DNA from: Nostoc piscinale CENA21
Lineage (GTDB): Bacteria; Cyanobacteriota; Cyanobacteriia; Cyanobacteriales; Nostocaceae
Assembly (NCBI RefSeq): GCF_001298445.1
Contig: NZ_CP012036.1
Location: forward strand, 3,963,860 to 4,027,859
Direction of reading: 5' to 3'
Length of the DNA stretch: 64,000 nucleotides
Shown here: positions 35,395 to 45,258 of the stretch, piece by piece
Position numbering within the stretch: the first letter of the stretch is position 1
Layout: each line of letters starts with the position of its first letter
Position numbers and translations under genes: made by a program
Notes under the pieces: model-generated
Seen by the model: the letters and a program-made list of their open reading frames with translations, nothing else
Databases searched by the model: none
Told to the model about the DNA's origin: nothing

Positions 35395-36543
35395 ATGTTC
35401 CAAAGCGTAAATTCTGTTCCTGCTTTTGATATCAAGCAGCAATACGTCACTATCGAAGCAGAAGTAAGTGCAGCAGTGCTAGAAGTTTTAGCATCTGGAC
35501 GTTATATTGGTGGCCCGATCATTGAAAGCTTTGAGCAAAAATTTGCAGCCTATCATGGTGTTACTAATTGTATAGCTTGTAACTCTGGAACTGATGCGCT
35601 CTACTTAGCACTGCGGGCTTTAGAAATTGGTGCAGGCGATGAAGTGATTACTACACCGTTTACCTTTATTGCGACAGCCGAGGTGATTAGTGCGGTGGGA
35701 GCCAAGCCTGTTTTTGTAGATATAGACATTAATACATATAACTTAGATTTGCGACAAATCGCGGCGGTGGTTACTCCTAAAACTAAGGCTATTATTCCGG
35801 TGCATTTATTCGGACAGTCTGTGGATATGACAGAGTTGATGGCGATCGCTCAAAAGCACAATTTAGCAGTGATTGAAGATTGCGCTCAAGCTACAGGCGC
35901 AGTTTGGGATAATCGAAAAGTTGGTAGCATTGGGCATATTGGTTGCTTTAGTTTTTACCCTACTAAGAATCTGGGTGGTTGTGGTGATGGTGGAGCAATT
36001 ACAACCAATGATTCAGAATTAGCTGCAAAAATGCGAGTAATTAAAGAACATGGGCAAAGAAATCGCTATTACTACGAGGAAGTTGGGGTAAATAGTCGTT
36101 TAGATGCTATCCAAGCCGCAATTTTGCAAATTAAACTGCGTTATCTCGATAATTGGAATCAAAAACGACAGGCGATCGCATCTTACTACCAAAAATTCCT
36201 TAGTCAAATTTCTGGGATTTTCGTACCGGAAGAACTTCCTGGTGGCGAGAGTGTCTGGAATCAGTTCACAATTCGCGTAGTCAGTGAATCTCGCAATGGT
36301 GCTAGTGCTTCTCGTCGAGATTGGGTAAAAAATCAATTACAAGAACGGGGTGTCAGTTCAATGGTTTACTACCCTTACCCACTACATTTACAGCCAGTGT
36401 ATAAACATTTAGGCTATCAACCAGGACAATTACCAGTAGTTGAGCAAACCTGTCATGAGGTTTTATCTTTGCCAATGTTCCCAGAACTAACAACCCAGCA
36501 GCAGGATCAGGTGATTTATGCGCTGAAGGATTGTTTGGTTTAA
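35395..36543 (+). CDS. DegT/DnrJ/EryC1/StrS-family sugar aminotransferase
   Basis: 382 residues, PLP-dependent. NSVPAFDIKQQYVTIEAEVS start, GRYIGGPIIESFEQKFAAYH, CIACNSGTDALYLALRALEI, TPFTFIATAEVISAVGAKPV, catalytic Lys K191 in SFYPTKNLGGCGDGGAIT, and VNSRLDAIQAAILQIKL. Such enzymes aminate keto-sugar nucleotides for lipopolysaccharide, exopolysaccharide or glycan biosynthesis. No sugar dehydratase or glycosyltransferase is adjacent, so the product cannot be named. Confidence 0.93.
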   Translation: MFQSVNSVPAFDIKQQYVTIEAEVSAAVLEVLASGRYIGGPIIESFEQKFAAYHGVTNCIACNSGTDALYLALRALEIGAGDEVITTPFTFIATAEVISAVGAKPVFVDIDINTYNLDLRQIAAVVTPKTKAIIPVHLFGQSVDMTELMAIAQKHNLAVIEDCAQATGAVWDNRKVGSIGHIGCFSFYPTKNLGGCGDGGAITTNDSELAAKMRVIKEHGQRNRYYYEEVGVNSRLDAIQAAILQIKLRYLDNWNQKRQAIASYYQKFLSQISGIFVPEELPGGESVWNQFTIRVVSESRNGASASRRDWVKNQLQERGVSSMVYYPYPLHLQPVYKHLGYQPGQLPVVEQTCHEVLSLPMFPELTTQQQDQVIYALKDCLV

Positions 36544-36562
36544 GGGAGTGGGGAAGTAATTT

Positions 36563-36675
36563 ACTAGTACAACAAGGCAAAAGTAAAAAGGCAAAAGGAA
36601 AAAGAAATAATAACGATAAAACAAGCCTTTTAGCAATTCCTTATGGTCTGTTTATTTCAGCCGACCTGTACTAGT
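36563..36675. repeat. 113-bp element with ACTAGTACA terminal repeats
   Basis: ACTAGTACA (36563-36571) and TGTACTAGT (36667-36675) are perfect 9-bp inverted repeats bordering AT-rich sequence with AAAGGCAAAAGG runs. This resembles a small non-autonomous mobile element. The same CTAGTACC core occurs near cysE (3486, 3508). Confidence 0.4.
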
Positions 36676-36718
36676 CATCAATACTTTTCAAATATAAAGT
36701 TGGGTCATCCTAGATTAA

Positions 36719-36798
36719 GATCCCCCCGCCTGCGGCGACCCCCTTAGAAAGGGGTAAACGAAAAAATAGCCCCCCTTTTTAAGGGGGGTGGGGGGATC
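36719..36798. repeat. Palindromic C/G-rich dispersed repeat
   Basis: GATCCCCCCGCCTGCGGCGA begins at 36719 and GGTGGGGGGATC ends at 36798, with an inner CCCCCTTAGAAAGGGG and CCCCCCTTTTTAAGGGGGG pair; the whole can fold into a long hairpin. Same family as 1461-1534 and 53743-53890. Confidence 0.75.
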
Positions 36799-36852
36799 AA
36801 CAAAAACTCATAACGGTAAACTGAGAAGTATTGATTGACTACTCCCTACTCA

Positions 36853-37599
36853 TTAGACGATCGCGCGGTTGTTAGCAGTCTCTAATGCTTCTACTAAACC
36901 ACGTACAGCAGCAATCATCGCCACTTCGCTATTGAGTTGGTTGATGGCAGAACCGACACCAACACCAGCCGCACCAGCTGCGATCGCTAAAGGTGCAGTA
37001 ACGTTAGAAATGCCGGAAGCGCACAATACGGGTACAGACACAGCGCGAGAAATTTCGTAAGCTGCTGCCAAAGTGGGAGCAGCTTTTTCAATTAATCCTA
37101 AAGTACCAGAGTGAGCAGGTTGACTGCTGGTTCCGCCTTCGGTTTGGATGATGTCAGCACCAGCTTTGACGAGTTCTTCTGCTAGTTGTACTTGCTGATC
37201 TAGTTCCAGGATGTGAGGAACTGTTACAGATAAGGTGATTTCTGGTAAAAGTGCGCGGGTTTGCTGAGTCAAGGCTAAAACTTCCTCAGCTTCAAATCTG
37301 CGTCCTTGAGCGTAGAAGGAATCAAAATTGCCAATTTCAATTAAATCTGCACCAGCCACCACAGCTTGGACAAATTTTTCTGGTTCAACTGCTGATACAC
37401 AAACTGGTAAATTAATCAAGCTTTTAGCCATTGCTACTAATACTGGATCAGCAGCGATATCAACAAAAGTCGCACCACCAATTTCAGCAGCTTTAATAAT
37501 AGCAGCCACGCGATCGCCATCAAAGTTATGCAAACCGCTAATTACTTTCAAAACGCGGCGGTTGGTAAATGCACGTTCTAGAGCAGAATGTATTGTCAT
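36853..37599 (-). CDS. DUF561 (Ycf23-like) protein
   Basis: 248 residues with a TIM-barrel-like pattern. RVLKVISGLHNFDGDRVAAI, AAEIGGATFVDIAADP, VVAGADLIEIGNFDSFYAQG, AEELVKAGADIIQTEGGTSS, VPVLCASGISNVTAPLAIAA, GAAGVGVGSAINQLNS match the DUF561 family, homologous to chloroplast Ycf23. The phosphate-binding glycine-rich loops suggest a phosphorylated ligand; no reaction is known. Transcribed away from the RND efflux genes. Confidence 0.9.
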   Translation of the reverse strand: MTIHSALERAFTNRRVLKVISGLHNFDGDRVAAIIKAAEIGGATFVDIAADPVLVAMAKSLINLPVCVSAVEPEKFVQAVVAGADLIEIGNFDSFYAQGRRFEAEEVLALTQQTRALLPEITLSVTVPHILELDQQVQLAEELVKAGADIIQTEGGTSSQPAHSGTLGLIEKAAPTLAAAYEISRAVSVPVLCASGISNVTAPLAIAAGAAGVGVGSAINQLNSEVAMIAAVRGLVEALETANNRAIV

Positions 37600-37894
37600 A
37601 GTTCGTCTTTTGCAGCTACGAAGGTAGGAATATTTTTACACTACTGCGCGTTTGGGGCTAGGGGGTAGTTAGCAGTTCAAGACAGAATTTAGATGTTGAG
37701 GCTGGGGTGCAAGGGTGCAGGGGAGATAAATTCTACCTATATTCACTTTTCAAATGTCTGGAAAGTTTTAATACTTACATCCAGTCTATTACTTCAGATA
37801 AATTGTTAGCATTCTAATGTTTAGATAAACTAACATAAAGCTTAACTAATAAACTAGACATTTTTGCGGAAAACACGAGCCACTCTGTGTGAAT

Positions 37895-39296
37895 ATGAGT
37901 CGTTTAGCTTCTGTCTTAATTACAAATCCTGTGTTGCAACTTCTGCCCAAGAGTTTGAGCGATCGCAGCTTACTGCCCACAAGGCGGTTATGGCTACTGA
38001 TGCTAAGTTTAGCTTGTTTCTGTTCTGCTTGTGCTAAAGCTTCGGAAGCCCAATCAGCAGGGAAAGACGCAGGGAAAAAAACGCCCTGTACCTGTGATGG
38101 TTGCGGCTGCTACTCAAAAAACTATACCCATCTTGATTAAAGCCACAGGTACAGTAGAATCATATTCTACAGTATCTGTCAAGTCACAGATTGGAGGACA
38201 GTTAACGGGAGTGTATTTCCGCCAAGGACAGAACGTCAAAAAGGGGGATTTGCTGTTTCAGATCGATTCCCGTCCCCAGCAAGCAGCATTGATGCAAGCG
38301 ATGGCGGCAAAAGCCAAAGATGTAGCTTTAGTCAAGCAATCTGAGGCGAATGTTACCAAAGCGATCGCTCAAGTCAACCAAGCCAAAGCCACAGTCTTGA
38401 AAGATGTCGCCCAGGCGAATAACGCCAATGTCCAGGCGCAACGCTATACCGGGTTGCTAGAACAGGGTGCGATTAGTAAAGAACAGGCAGAACAATACCA
38501 AACCAGCGCCACGGCTCAAAAGGCAACCGTCAAAGCAGATCAAGATGCAGTAGCTAATGCCCAAGCAGCAGTAGAAGCCGCCAAGGCAGATGTAAAAAAC
38601 GCTCAAGCAGCAGTCCTCGCAGATGAAGCCGCAATTGATAGCGCCAAAGTTCAACTTTCTTATAGTTCTATTTATTCGCCCATTACCGGACGCACAGGCA
38701 GTCTTAAGTTAAATCAAGGTAATTTAGTCACCGCCAATTCCACAGATCCCTTAATTACCATCAGCCAGATTCGCCCGATTTATGTAAACTTCTCGATTCC
38801 GCAGCGAATGTTGCCAGATTTGAAAAAGTACACCAGCAACAACAAATTAGAAGTTGATGTGATACCGCCTAAAGATTCAGGAAATCCTGTACATGGCTAT
38901 TTAACTTTTGTTGACAGTGGCGTAAATACTCAAACTGGGACAATTCAACTCAAAGGCACATTTAGCAATGATGACGAGCGATTGTTACCAGGACAATTTG
39001 TGAACGTTGTTCTGAAATTATCTGAGATACCCAATGCTGTGACTGTACCCACCAAAGCCATCCAAGCCGGACAGCAACAGCAATTTGTGTATGTAGTCAA
39101 ACCAGATAACACAGTAGAAATGCGTCCTGTAGTTGTGGGAGATGCAGTCAATAATGAAACTGCGATCGCTCAAGGCATCAAACCAGGCGAGCAAGTAGTC
39201 ATCGACGGACAATTCAACCTTGTACCAGGGGCAGCAGTGCAAGTTAAGCAGGGATTAGGAGGAGGCAGAGGGCAGGAGGCAGGAGGCAGGAGGTAA
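37895..39296 (+). pseudogene. RND efflux membrane-fusion protein, one homopolymer frameshift
   Basis: The N-terminal part (MSRLASVLITNPVLQLL... a hydrophobic LWLLMLSLACFCSAC lipoprotein-type signal) reads in one frame up to GKDAGKK. The A7 at 38075-38081 has one A too many. In the next frame the mature HlyD-type adaptor continues: PVPVMVAAATQKTIPILIKA, VKSQIGGQLTGVYFRQGQNV (lipoyl-like), a long coiled-coil hairpin (AANNAQ..., KADQDAVANAQAAVEAAKAD), GYLTFVDSGVNTQTGTIQLK and VTVPTKAIQAGQQQQFVYVV. Repaired length is about 467 residues. The RND pump gene starts 81 bp downstream. Likely an assembly error, since pump and adaptor are otherwise intact. Confidence 0.87.
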
Positions 39297-39376
39297 AAAC
39301 ACTACTCCTAGCATTCAGGCTCTCAAAAGAAATGTCCTAATTCAAATGCTCTTGGCTATAAAAAATAGGAAAATCT

Positions 39377-42300
39377 ATGAATATTTCTGAGTTATTTATT
39401 CGTCGCCCAATCATGACGACTTTGGTAATGATTGGCGTTTTGATTTTCGGGCTGATGAGTTACCGAATGTTACCTGTAAGCGACTTGCCGAATGTGGATT
39501 TTCCCACAATTCAGGTGAGTGCTAACTTGCCGGGGGCGAATCCAGAGACAATGGCGGCATCGGTGGCAACACCACTAGAAGCACAATTTTCGAGTATTGC
39601 TGGTTTGAGTTCGATGAACTCTACTAGTTCCTTGGGTAGTAGTCAGGTAACACTGCAATTTGATTTAAGTCGAGATATTGATGGGGCTGCCCAAGATGTG
39701 CAAGCTGCGATCGCCAAAGCAACACGGCAATTACCTGCGGATATGCCCAGCCCCCCATCCTACCGCAAGGTGAACCCGGCAGATCAGCCCATCCTCTACA
39801 TCTCCCTAAATTCTGCTGTTCTGCCCTTGTCCACCGTAGACAAGTATGCAGAGACGCAACTGGCACAACGTTTATCAATGGTGAATGGGGTAGCGCAGGT
39901 GCAAGTCTACGGTTCCCAAAAGTACGCTGTCAGAGTTTTGCTTGATCCTGAATCTCTCAGTGCCAAAGGTATAGGTGTTGATGAAGTTGCGGACGCTATT
40001 AGTAAAGGGAACGCCAACATCCCTACGGGGACACTTTACGGTCAAGAGCAAAATTATACAATTCAAGCCAACGGACAACTCAATGATGCGGCTGCCTATC
40101 GTTCCTTAATTGTCAGTTATCAAGGCGGTGCGCCAGTCCAACTCGGAGAAATTGCCCAAGTCTTGGATAGTGTAGAAAATGACAAAGTTGCGAGTTGGTA
40201 TTTTACTAAGACAGAAAAGGCGAAGCAAAAATCTAATGCTGGTGTACGGGCAATTGTTTTAGCGATTCAAAAGCAACCAGGAACTAATACCGTCGAAGTT
40301 GTGGAAGCGATTAAAAAACTGCTACCCAAATTCCGCGAACAAATACCCGCAGCCGTGAATATGGAAATTCTCTACGATCGCTCCCAAGCTATCCGCGAAT
40401 CGGTTGATGATGTCCAGTTTACGCTGTTATTGACTATTGCTTTGGTTGTGTTGGTAATTTTCTTATTTCTTCGCAACCTCCGGGCGACAATTATACCGAG
40501 TTTGGCAGTACCTTTATCTTTAGTTGCCACCTTTGGCGTAATGTTACTGCTGGGTTTTTCTCTTGATAACCTCTCACTGATGGCGTTGACTCTTTCCGTC
40601 GGGTTCGTGGTGGATGATGCGGTAGTGATGCTAGAAAATATCGTCCGTCACATGGAAATGGGTGAAAGTCGCTTGCAGGCAGCGTTGAATGGCTCACGGG
40701 AAATTGGCTTTACAATTTTGTCCATGACCATTTCCTTAGTCGCCGTGTTTATTCCGGTACTATTTATGGGCGGGATTTTAGGGCGATTATTCCGCGAGTT
40801 TGCTGTAACTATCAGCGTGGCGATTTTGGTATCGGGAATAATTTCACTAAGTTTGACACCAATGCTGTGTTCTCGATTCTTGCGTCCACCCCATCACCAG
40901 CAAGAAGACGTAGCAGAACCAGTGAAAAAAGGTTTCAAAGGCAGAATTCAAAGATTTAACCGGGGACTTTATAATACTTCCGAATTATATTTCGATGTTA
41001 TGTTGGGTGGGTATGAGTGGAGTTTAAAGCGATCGCTCAAATATCATCGCACGACAATGTTTATCTCTGGGGCAATTGTTGTCGCCACAGTTTATTTATT
41101 CATGATTGTGCCGAAAGGCTTTATTCCCACTGCGGATGTGGGACAAATCACCGCCTCTACCCAAGCCGCCGAAGATATCTCCTTTGATGAAATGGTAAAA
41201 CATCAACAGGCAGTAGCGGCGATCGCAGATCGTGACCCAAATATCAGGGCGATTAACTCCAGCGTCGGTGCAGGAGGGGCAAATTCTTCTAGTAATACTG
41301 GGCGCTTATTTATTAGTCTCAAACCCCGTGAAGAACGTAAATTGAGTGCTGATGAAATTGTCCAAGAACTGCGCCCAAAACTATCGCGCATCCCTGGAAT
41401 GAAGGTTTTTTTGCAAAACCCACCAGCGATTAATATTGGCGGACAACAAAGCAAAGCCCAATATCAATTCTCATTACAAAGTCCCAATATTCAAGAGTTA
41501 TATCAATATGCGCCAACTTTAGAAGAAAAACTCCGGGGATTACCTGATTTACAAGATGTCAACAGTGATTTGCAAATCAAAAACCCTCAAGTGCAAGTTG
41601 ACATCAACCGTGATCAAGCTGCATCTATGGGGCTAACAGCCGAACAAATCGAAACAGCCCTGAGTAATGCCTACGGTACACGACAAGTTTCCACAATCTA
41701 CGCTTCAGATAGTCAATATCAAGTGATTATGGGAGTTGAACCCAAATATCAGGGAGATCCCAGCGCCTTAGAATTGTTGTCAATTCACTCCCCGACTGGA
41801 CAATTAGTACCCTTAAACGCCGTCGCTACCATCTCTAAAGGTGTGGGGCCTTTAACTATTAACCACTCAGGACAGTTAGCTTCTGTAACTATTTCCTTTA
41901 ACCTCAAACCCGGTGTATCTCTTGGTAGCGTCACTGAAAAAATTGAACAAATCGCCCGTCAAACATTACCCGCGAGTATTACTACAGGTTTCCAAGGTTC
42001 TGCACAAGCATTCCAGTCTTCCTTACAAGGGTTGGGATTATTGCTATTGGTGGCGATTTTAGTAATTTATATTGTGTTGGGAATTCTCTATGAGAACTTT
42101 ATTCACCCTTTGACAATTCTTTCGAGTTTGCCTTCCGCTGGATTTGGGGCGTTGTTAACCTTGTTGTTATTCCAAGTTGATTTGAATATCTATGCCTTTG
42201 TTGGCATCATCCTGCTAATTGGAATTGTGAAGAAAAACGGCATTATGATGGTTGACTTCGCCATAGAAGCCCGACAAAGTGGTAAAACTCCTTATGATGC

Positions 42301-42574
42301 TATCTATGAGGCTTGTGTCGTCAGGTTTCGCCCCATTATGATGACCACAATGGCCGCTTTAATGGGAACTTTACCCATCGCCCTGGGATTGGGTGCAGGC
42401 GGAGATACACGCCGTCCCCTTGGTTTAGCAGTGGTTGGGGGATTGCTGTTTTCCCAATTTTTAACGCTGTATTTAACACCTGTGTTTTATACATATATGG
42501 AATCTTGGCAAAGCTTTATGAAAAAAACGCCAATGGCGCAAACAACCAGATTCTCATGCAGTGTAAAACTATAG
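39377..42574 (+). CDS. RND-family multidrug efflux transporter (HAE-1 type)
   Basis: 1065 residues, full length. MNISELFIRRPIMTTLVMIG start, then the porter domains (NLPGANPETMAASVATPLEA), twelve membrane helices in two groups: FTLLLTIALVVLVIFLFLRN and TM4 GFVVDDAVVMLENIVRHMEM with the proton-relay Asp pair, and in the second half LLLVAILVIYIVLGILYENF, GIVKKNGIMMVDFAIEARQ, FRPIMMTTMAALMGTLPIAL. It forms the inner-membrane pump of a tripartite system with the fusion protein just upstream. No outer-membrane TolC gene is adjacent. Substrates unknown. Confidence 0.95.
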   Translation: MNISELFIRRPIMTTLVMIGVLIFGLMSYRMLPVSDLPNVDFPTIQVSANLPGANPETMAASVATPLEAQFSSIAGLSSMNSTSSLGSSQVTLQFDLSRDIDGAAQDVQAAIAKATRQLPADMPSPPSYRKVNPADQPILYISLNSAVLPLSTVDKYAETQLAQRLSMVNGVAQVQVYGSQKYAVRVLLDPESLSAKGIGVDEVADAISKGNANIPTGTLYGQEQNYTIQANGQLNDAAAYRSLIVSYQGGAPVQLGEIAQVLDSVENDKVASWYFTKTEKAKQKSNAGVRAIVLAIQKQPGTNTVEVVEAIKKLLPKFREQIPAAVNMEILYDRSQAIRESVDDVQFTLLLTIALVVLVIFLFLRNLRATIIPSLAVPLSLVATFGVMLLLGFSLDNLSLMALTLSVGFVVDDAVVMLENIVRHMEMGESRLQAALNGSREIGFTILSMTISLVAVFIPVLFMGGILGRLFREFAVTISVAILVSGIISLSLTPMLCSRFLRPPHHQQEDVAEPVKKGFKGRIQRFNRGLYNTSELYFDVMLGGYEWSLKRSLKYHRTTMFISGAIVVATVYLFMIVPKGFIPTADVGQITASTQAAEDISFDEMVKHQQAVAAIADRDPNIRAINSSVGAGGANSSSNTGRLFISLKPREERKLSADEIVQELRPKLSRIPGMKVFLQNPPAINIGGQQSKAQYQFSLQSPNIQELYQYAPTLEEKLRGLPDLQDVNSDLQIKNPQVQVDINRDQAASMGLTAEQIETALSNAYGTRQVSTIYASDSQYQVIMGVEPKYQGDPSALELLSIHSPTGQLVPLNAVATISKGVGPLTINHSGQLASVTISFNLKPGVSLGSVTEKIEQIARQTLPASITTGFQGSAQAFQSSLQGLGLLLLVAILVIYIVLGILYENFIHPLTILSSLPSAGFGALLTLLLFQVDLNIYAFVGIILLIGIVKKNGIMMVDFAIEARQSGKTPYDAIYEACVVRFRPIMMTTMAALMGTLPIALGLGAGGDTRRPLGLAVVGGLLFSQFLTLYLTPVFYTYMESWQSFMKKTPMAQTTRFSCSVKL

Positions 42575-42640
42575 CAGTCCTAAATCATTTGTAAACAACA
42601 AGATCCCCGACTTCTTCAAGAAGTCGGGGATCTAAGCCTC
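42570..42640. repeat. Dispersed repeat with a perfect hairpin, acting as terminator
   Basis: AGATCCCCGACTTCTT (42601-42616) and AAGAAGTCGGGGATCT (42618-42633) give a 16-bp perfect stem, preceded by AGCAGTCCTAAATCATTTG. That leader recurs in inverted, diverged form near 46160-46240 and is typical of Nostoc genomes. Placed 26 bp after the RND stop, it likely ends transcription. Confidence 0.75.
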
Positions 42641-42681
42641 ATTTTTAGTCTCTATCTAGTTAACATTAACAGAGTCAACTA

Positions 42682-43041
42682 TTACCACCAAATCCGATTA
42701 CCATTCTCGTCAACTCTGGCTTGACGAATCACATCAGAAATTTCTTCTGCATCCTTAACATGGTGCAGCGCCTTTTTCTCACCGTTGGGTTCTTCTACAA
42801 CAAAGTATGTAGGAACTGTGATGTGATCGCCTGTAATATCTGGTGAATCAACAGCAACTTGTTTTGCTTTCTCTTCTACAGATTCAGGTTTATCTGAGAT
42901 TCTGTCTCCTGGATTTGCTGTTAAGTTTCTTTCTTTAGCTGTTGGTTCTTCGCGTGAATGCCAATCTTTGCTAACAGGCTGTTCAATTTCTGCTTGATTA
43001 TTTTCTGGTTGATTATTTTGATTTTCTAGTTCTTTAGTCAT
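42682..43041 (-). CDS. Hypothetical acidic hydrophilic protein
   Basis: 119 residues. The N-terminal 65 are rich in N, Q, E, P and S and probably disordered (MTKELENQNNQPENNQAEIE; ANPGDRISDKPESVEEKAKQ). The C-terminal 50 residues form a beta-type segment (DHITVPTYFVVEEPNGEKKA; VIRQARVDENGNRIWW). No family recognised. Ends 40 bp after the RND terminator on the opposite strand. Confidence 0.55.
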   Translation of the reverse strand: MTKELENQNNQPENNQAEIEQPVSKDWHSREEPTAKERNLTANPGDRISDKPESVEEKAKQVAVDSPDITGDHITVPTYFVVEEPNGEKKALHHVKDAEEISDVIRQARVDENGNRIWW

Positions 43042-43243
43042 GGCTATTTCACAAATTAAAACTATGTATTTACTAACTTAATTTATAAAATTGCAGCCAT
43101 GATTAATTCTTTCCTCAGAGAGAGTTTCTGATGAAATTAATAGTTACATATCTGGAGTTATATATTAGCTTCAATAGATAAAACTTTACCTCTTTCTTCA
43201 GAAATAGCCAAATAATTTATCACTACTACTTATCGACAGATTG

Positions 43244-44287
43244 CTATTGTTTAGGTGCAGTTGTTTTCATCAGTTGAAATGGTGTATATTTACCGCCCAA
43301 AGCTTCAACAATGGCGCGTGTATTTGCCTCCATCATTTTGATGTATGTTTCACCATCACTACCTTTTGCGCCAATTGAATCAGAGTAGAGTTGATGTGGT
43401 GCTAGTTTCACGCCTGCTTCTTGAGCTACGGTTTTAATTAAGGTGGGATTAATAGTAGTTTCGGCAAAAATTGCAGGTACACCTGTTTTTTTCACTGATT
43501 CTACTAATCTTTGTACAGTTTGGGCGCTTGGTTGTTCTTCGGTGCTGATGCCAATTAAAGTGCCTGCGATCGCAATACTATATGCACGTCCATAATATTG
43601 AAAAGCATCATGGGTTGTAATTAGTTTGCGTTTATATGGCGGAATAGTTTGAATTTGTTGATTTATCCAGGTATGCAGTTGTTTTAATTCATCGGTTAAT
43701 TCTGCTGCGTTTTCGGTAAATTTTGCTTTATCTGCTGGCGATAACTCAATCAACGCATCTCGAATTACATTTACCATTGCGGCTGCATTTTCCGCACTTC
43801 CCCAAACATGGGGGTCTGGTACAATTTCACCTTTACCTTTATCTAACTCCAATGGTTTTACTACTTCCCCTACGGCTACCTTCTTTCCTTTTCCCGCCGC
43901 ATTCATTAACTTAATTAATCCTGGTTCCAAGTTATAGCCGTTATACAAAATTAAATTAGCTTCTTCCAAAAATCGACTATCGGCGGGGACTGGTTCATAA
44001 ACATGGGGATCAGCACCGGGTTTGAGGATTCCTTTGAGTTGAATTTCGTCACCGCCAACTTCTTGGGTTAAGTCTGCAATGATGGTGCTAGTAGCCACAA
44101 CCCTCGGTTTATCACTACCTTTGGCAGTTGTGGAGTTGCTGTTGTTTTGACTACAACTAAACAAAGCCAATGGTAAAAGCATTCCCAGACACAGCCGAGA
44201 AATCAAGCTAAAAATTTCTGTTTTCTGACTAGGGATGGTTGGCTTTTGCTGGACGAGAACGCCCTCTATCTCAGGTATTACGCTCAT
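43244..44287 (-). CDS. Zn/Mn ABC transporter substrate-binding lipoprotein (TroA/ZnuA family)
   Basis: 347 residues: signal with LGMLLPLALFSC lipobox (C45), so it is membrane-anchored on the periplasmic side. Cluster A-I metal-binding motifs: H95 in GADPHVYEPVPADSRF, H160 in VPDPHVWGSAENAA, H226 in ITTHDAFQYYG, and D303 in YSDSIG. Three His plus Asp is the TroA/ZnuA-type set; Mn-specific MntC has Glu at the third position. There is no His-rich loop of classical ZnuA, so zinc or manganese remains open. The gene is divergent from the ATPase and permease genes, with an 89-bp shared regulatory region. Confidence 0.88.
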   Translation of the reverse strand: MSVIPEIEGVLVQQKPTIPSQKTEIFSLISRLCLGMLLPLALFSCSQNNSNSTTAKGSDKPRVVATSTIIADLTQEVGGDEIQLKGILKPGADPHVYEPVPADSRFLEEANLILYNGYNLEPGLIKLMNAAGKGKKVAVGEVVKPLELDKGKGEIVPDPHVWGSAENAAAMVNVIRDALIELSPADKAKFTENAAELTDELKQLHTWINQQIQTIPPYKRKLITTHDAFQYYGRAYSIAIAGTLIGISTEEQPSAQTVQRLVESVKKTGVPAIFAETTINPTLIKTVAQEAGVKLAPHQLYSDSIGAKGSDGETYIKMMEANTRAIVEALGGKYTPFQLMKTTAPKQ

Positions 44288-44318
44288 TTATCTGTGACAT
44301 TACTGCTTATTATAGATT

Positions 44319-44369
44319 TTTTCATATTTCTCTCATTTTTGTAGTAAGCTCAAGTAATAAATATGAAAA
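44319..44369. promoter_or_regulatory. Inverted repeat in the shared divergent promoter of the metal transporter
   Basis: TTTTCATATTT (44319-44329) and AAATATGAAAA (44359-44369) are a perfect 11-bp inverted repeat with a 29-bp spacer, inside the 89-bp gap between the divergent binding-protein and ATPase genes. This position suits a metal-responsive regulator site. It does not match the classical Zur box or a known ManR site in my reading, so the regulator is unknown. Confidence 0.4.
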
Positions 44370-44376
44370 TACCCTT

Positions 44377-45201
44377 ATGGAAAACGTTTCTTTTTACGCC
44401 AACTTGGGACATACCCAAAAGATTGGTGAACGTTCTGCATCGTATATCAAAGCTATTGATATGAATTCAACAGATGCAATTTCTATAGCCCACTTGGGAG
44501 TACATTACCGGACTCAAGAAGCCTTGAGAGATATAAACTGTGTGATTCAACCGGGTAGATTAACAGGGATTTTTGGCCCGAATGGTGCTGGTAAAAGTAC
44601 GCTAATGAAAGCAATGTTGGGCTTGGTTCCTGTTAGTAGTGGTGTGGTGAATTACCAAAACCAACCCTTGATGCAGCAAAAGTCAAAGGTGGCTTATGTC
44701 CCCCAACGCAGCCAAATTGATTGGACTTATCCCGCCACAGTTTGGGATGTCGTGATGATGGGAAGAGTCAAGAAAACAGGCTGGTTGCGTAGCTTTTCGG
44801 GAGTTAGTCGCCAAATCGCCAACAGCGCCTTAGAAAGAGTGGGGATGAGTGAATTTCGCGATCGCCCCATAGGACAATTATCAGGAGGACAACAACAACG
44901 AGTCTTTTTAGCCCGCGCCTTGACACAACAAGCAGACATCTTTTGTTTTGACGAACCATTGGTAGGGATTGATCAAAAAACCCAAGCCGTAATTTTTGAA
45001 GTCTTCCAAGAACTCGCCGCCGAAAATAAAATCGTCCTAGTCGTCAACCACGACTTAGGCGAATCCATCACCCATTTTGATGACTTGATTTTACTCAACC
45101 GCGAACTAATCGCCACAGGTTCCCGACAACAAGTCCTCACCGAACAAAACCTACATTTGGCTTACGGCGGTAAAGTTATGTACTTCTCCGACGCAGCTTA
45201 A
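44377..45201 (+). CDS. Zn/Mn ABC transporter ATP-binding protein
   Basis: 274 residues from ATG 44377; the reading frame extends back to 44239 into the divergent gene, which is not plausible, and a further ATG at 44461 (MNSTDAISIAHLGVHYRTQE) is possible. Walker A FGPNGAGKSTLMKAMLGLV, Q-loop YVPQRSQIDWTYPATVWDVV, signature LSGGQQQRVFLARAL, Walker B DIFCFDEPLVGIDQ, H-loop VVNHDLGE. The MntA/TroB/ZnuC family couples ATP hydrolysis to metal import. The permease gene starts 58 bp downstream. Confidence 0.93.
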   Translation: MENVSFYANLGHTQKIGERSASYIKAIDMNSTDAISIAHLGVHYRTQEALRDINCVIQPGRLTGIFGPNGAGKSTLMKAMLGLVPVSSGVVNYQNQPLMQQKSKVAYVPQRSQIDWTYPATVWDVVMMGRVKKTGWLRSFSGVSRQIANSALERVGMSEFRDRPIGQLSGGQQQRVFLARALTQQADIFCFDEPLVGIDQKTQAVIFEVFQELAAENKIVLVVNHDLGESITHFDDLILLNRELIATGSRQQVLTEQNLHLAYGGKVMYFSDAA

Positions 45202-45258
45202 AACTTCAACTCTCTTTCTTAGCGTACTTTGCGCCCTTTGCGGTTCGTTTAAATCTTT

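Larger units (their letters stand above)
36544..36852. other. Intergenic region carrying two repeat elements
   Basis: This 309-bp gap between the aminotransferase and the convergent DUF561 gene is filled by the two inverted-repeat elements at 36563-36675 and 36719-36798, listed separately. No coding frame is supported. Confidence 0.6.

Noticed and set aside
44239..44376. Extended start of the metal ABC ATPase
   Set aside because: It would overlap the divergent binding-protein gene and the promoter; the family starts near 44377 or 44461.
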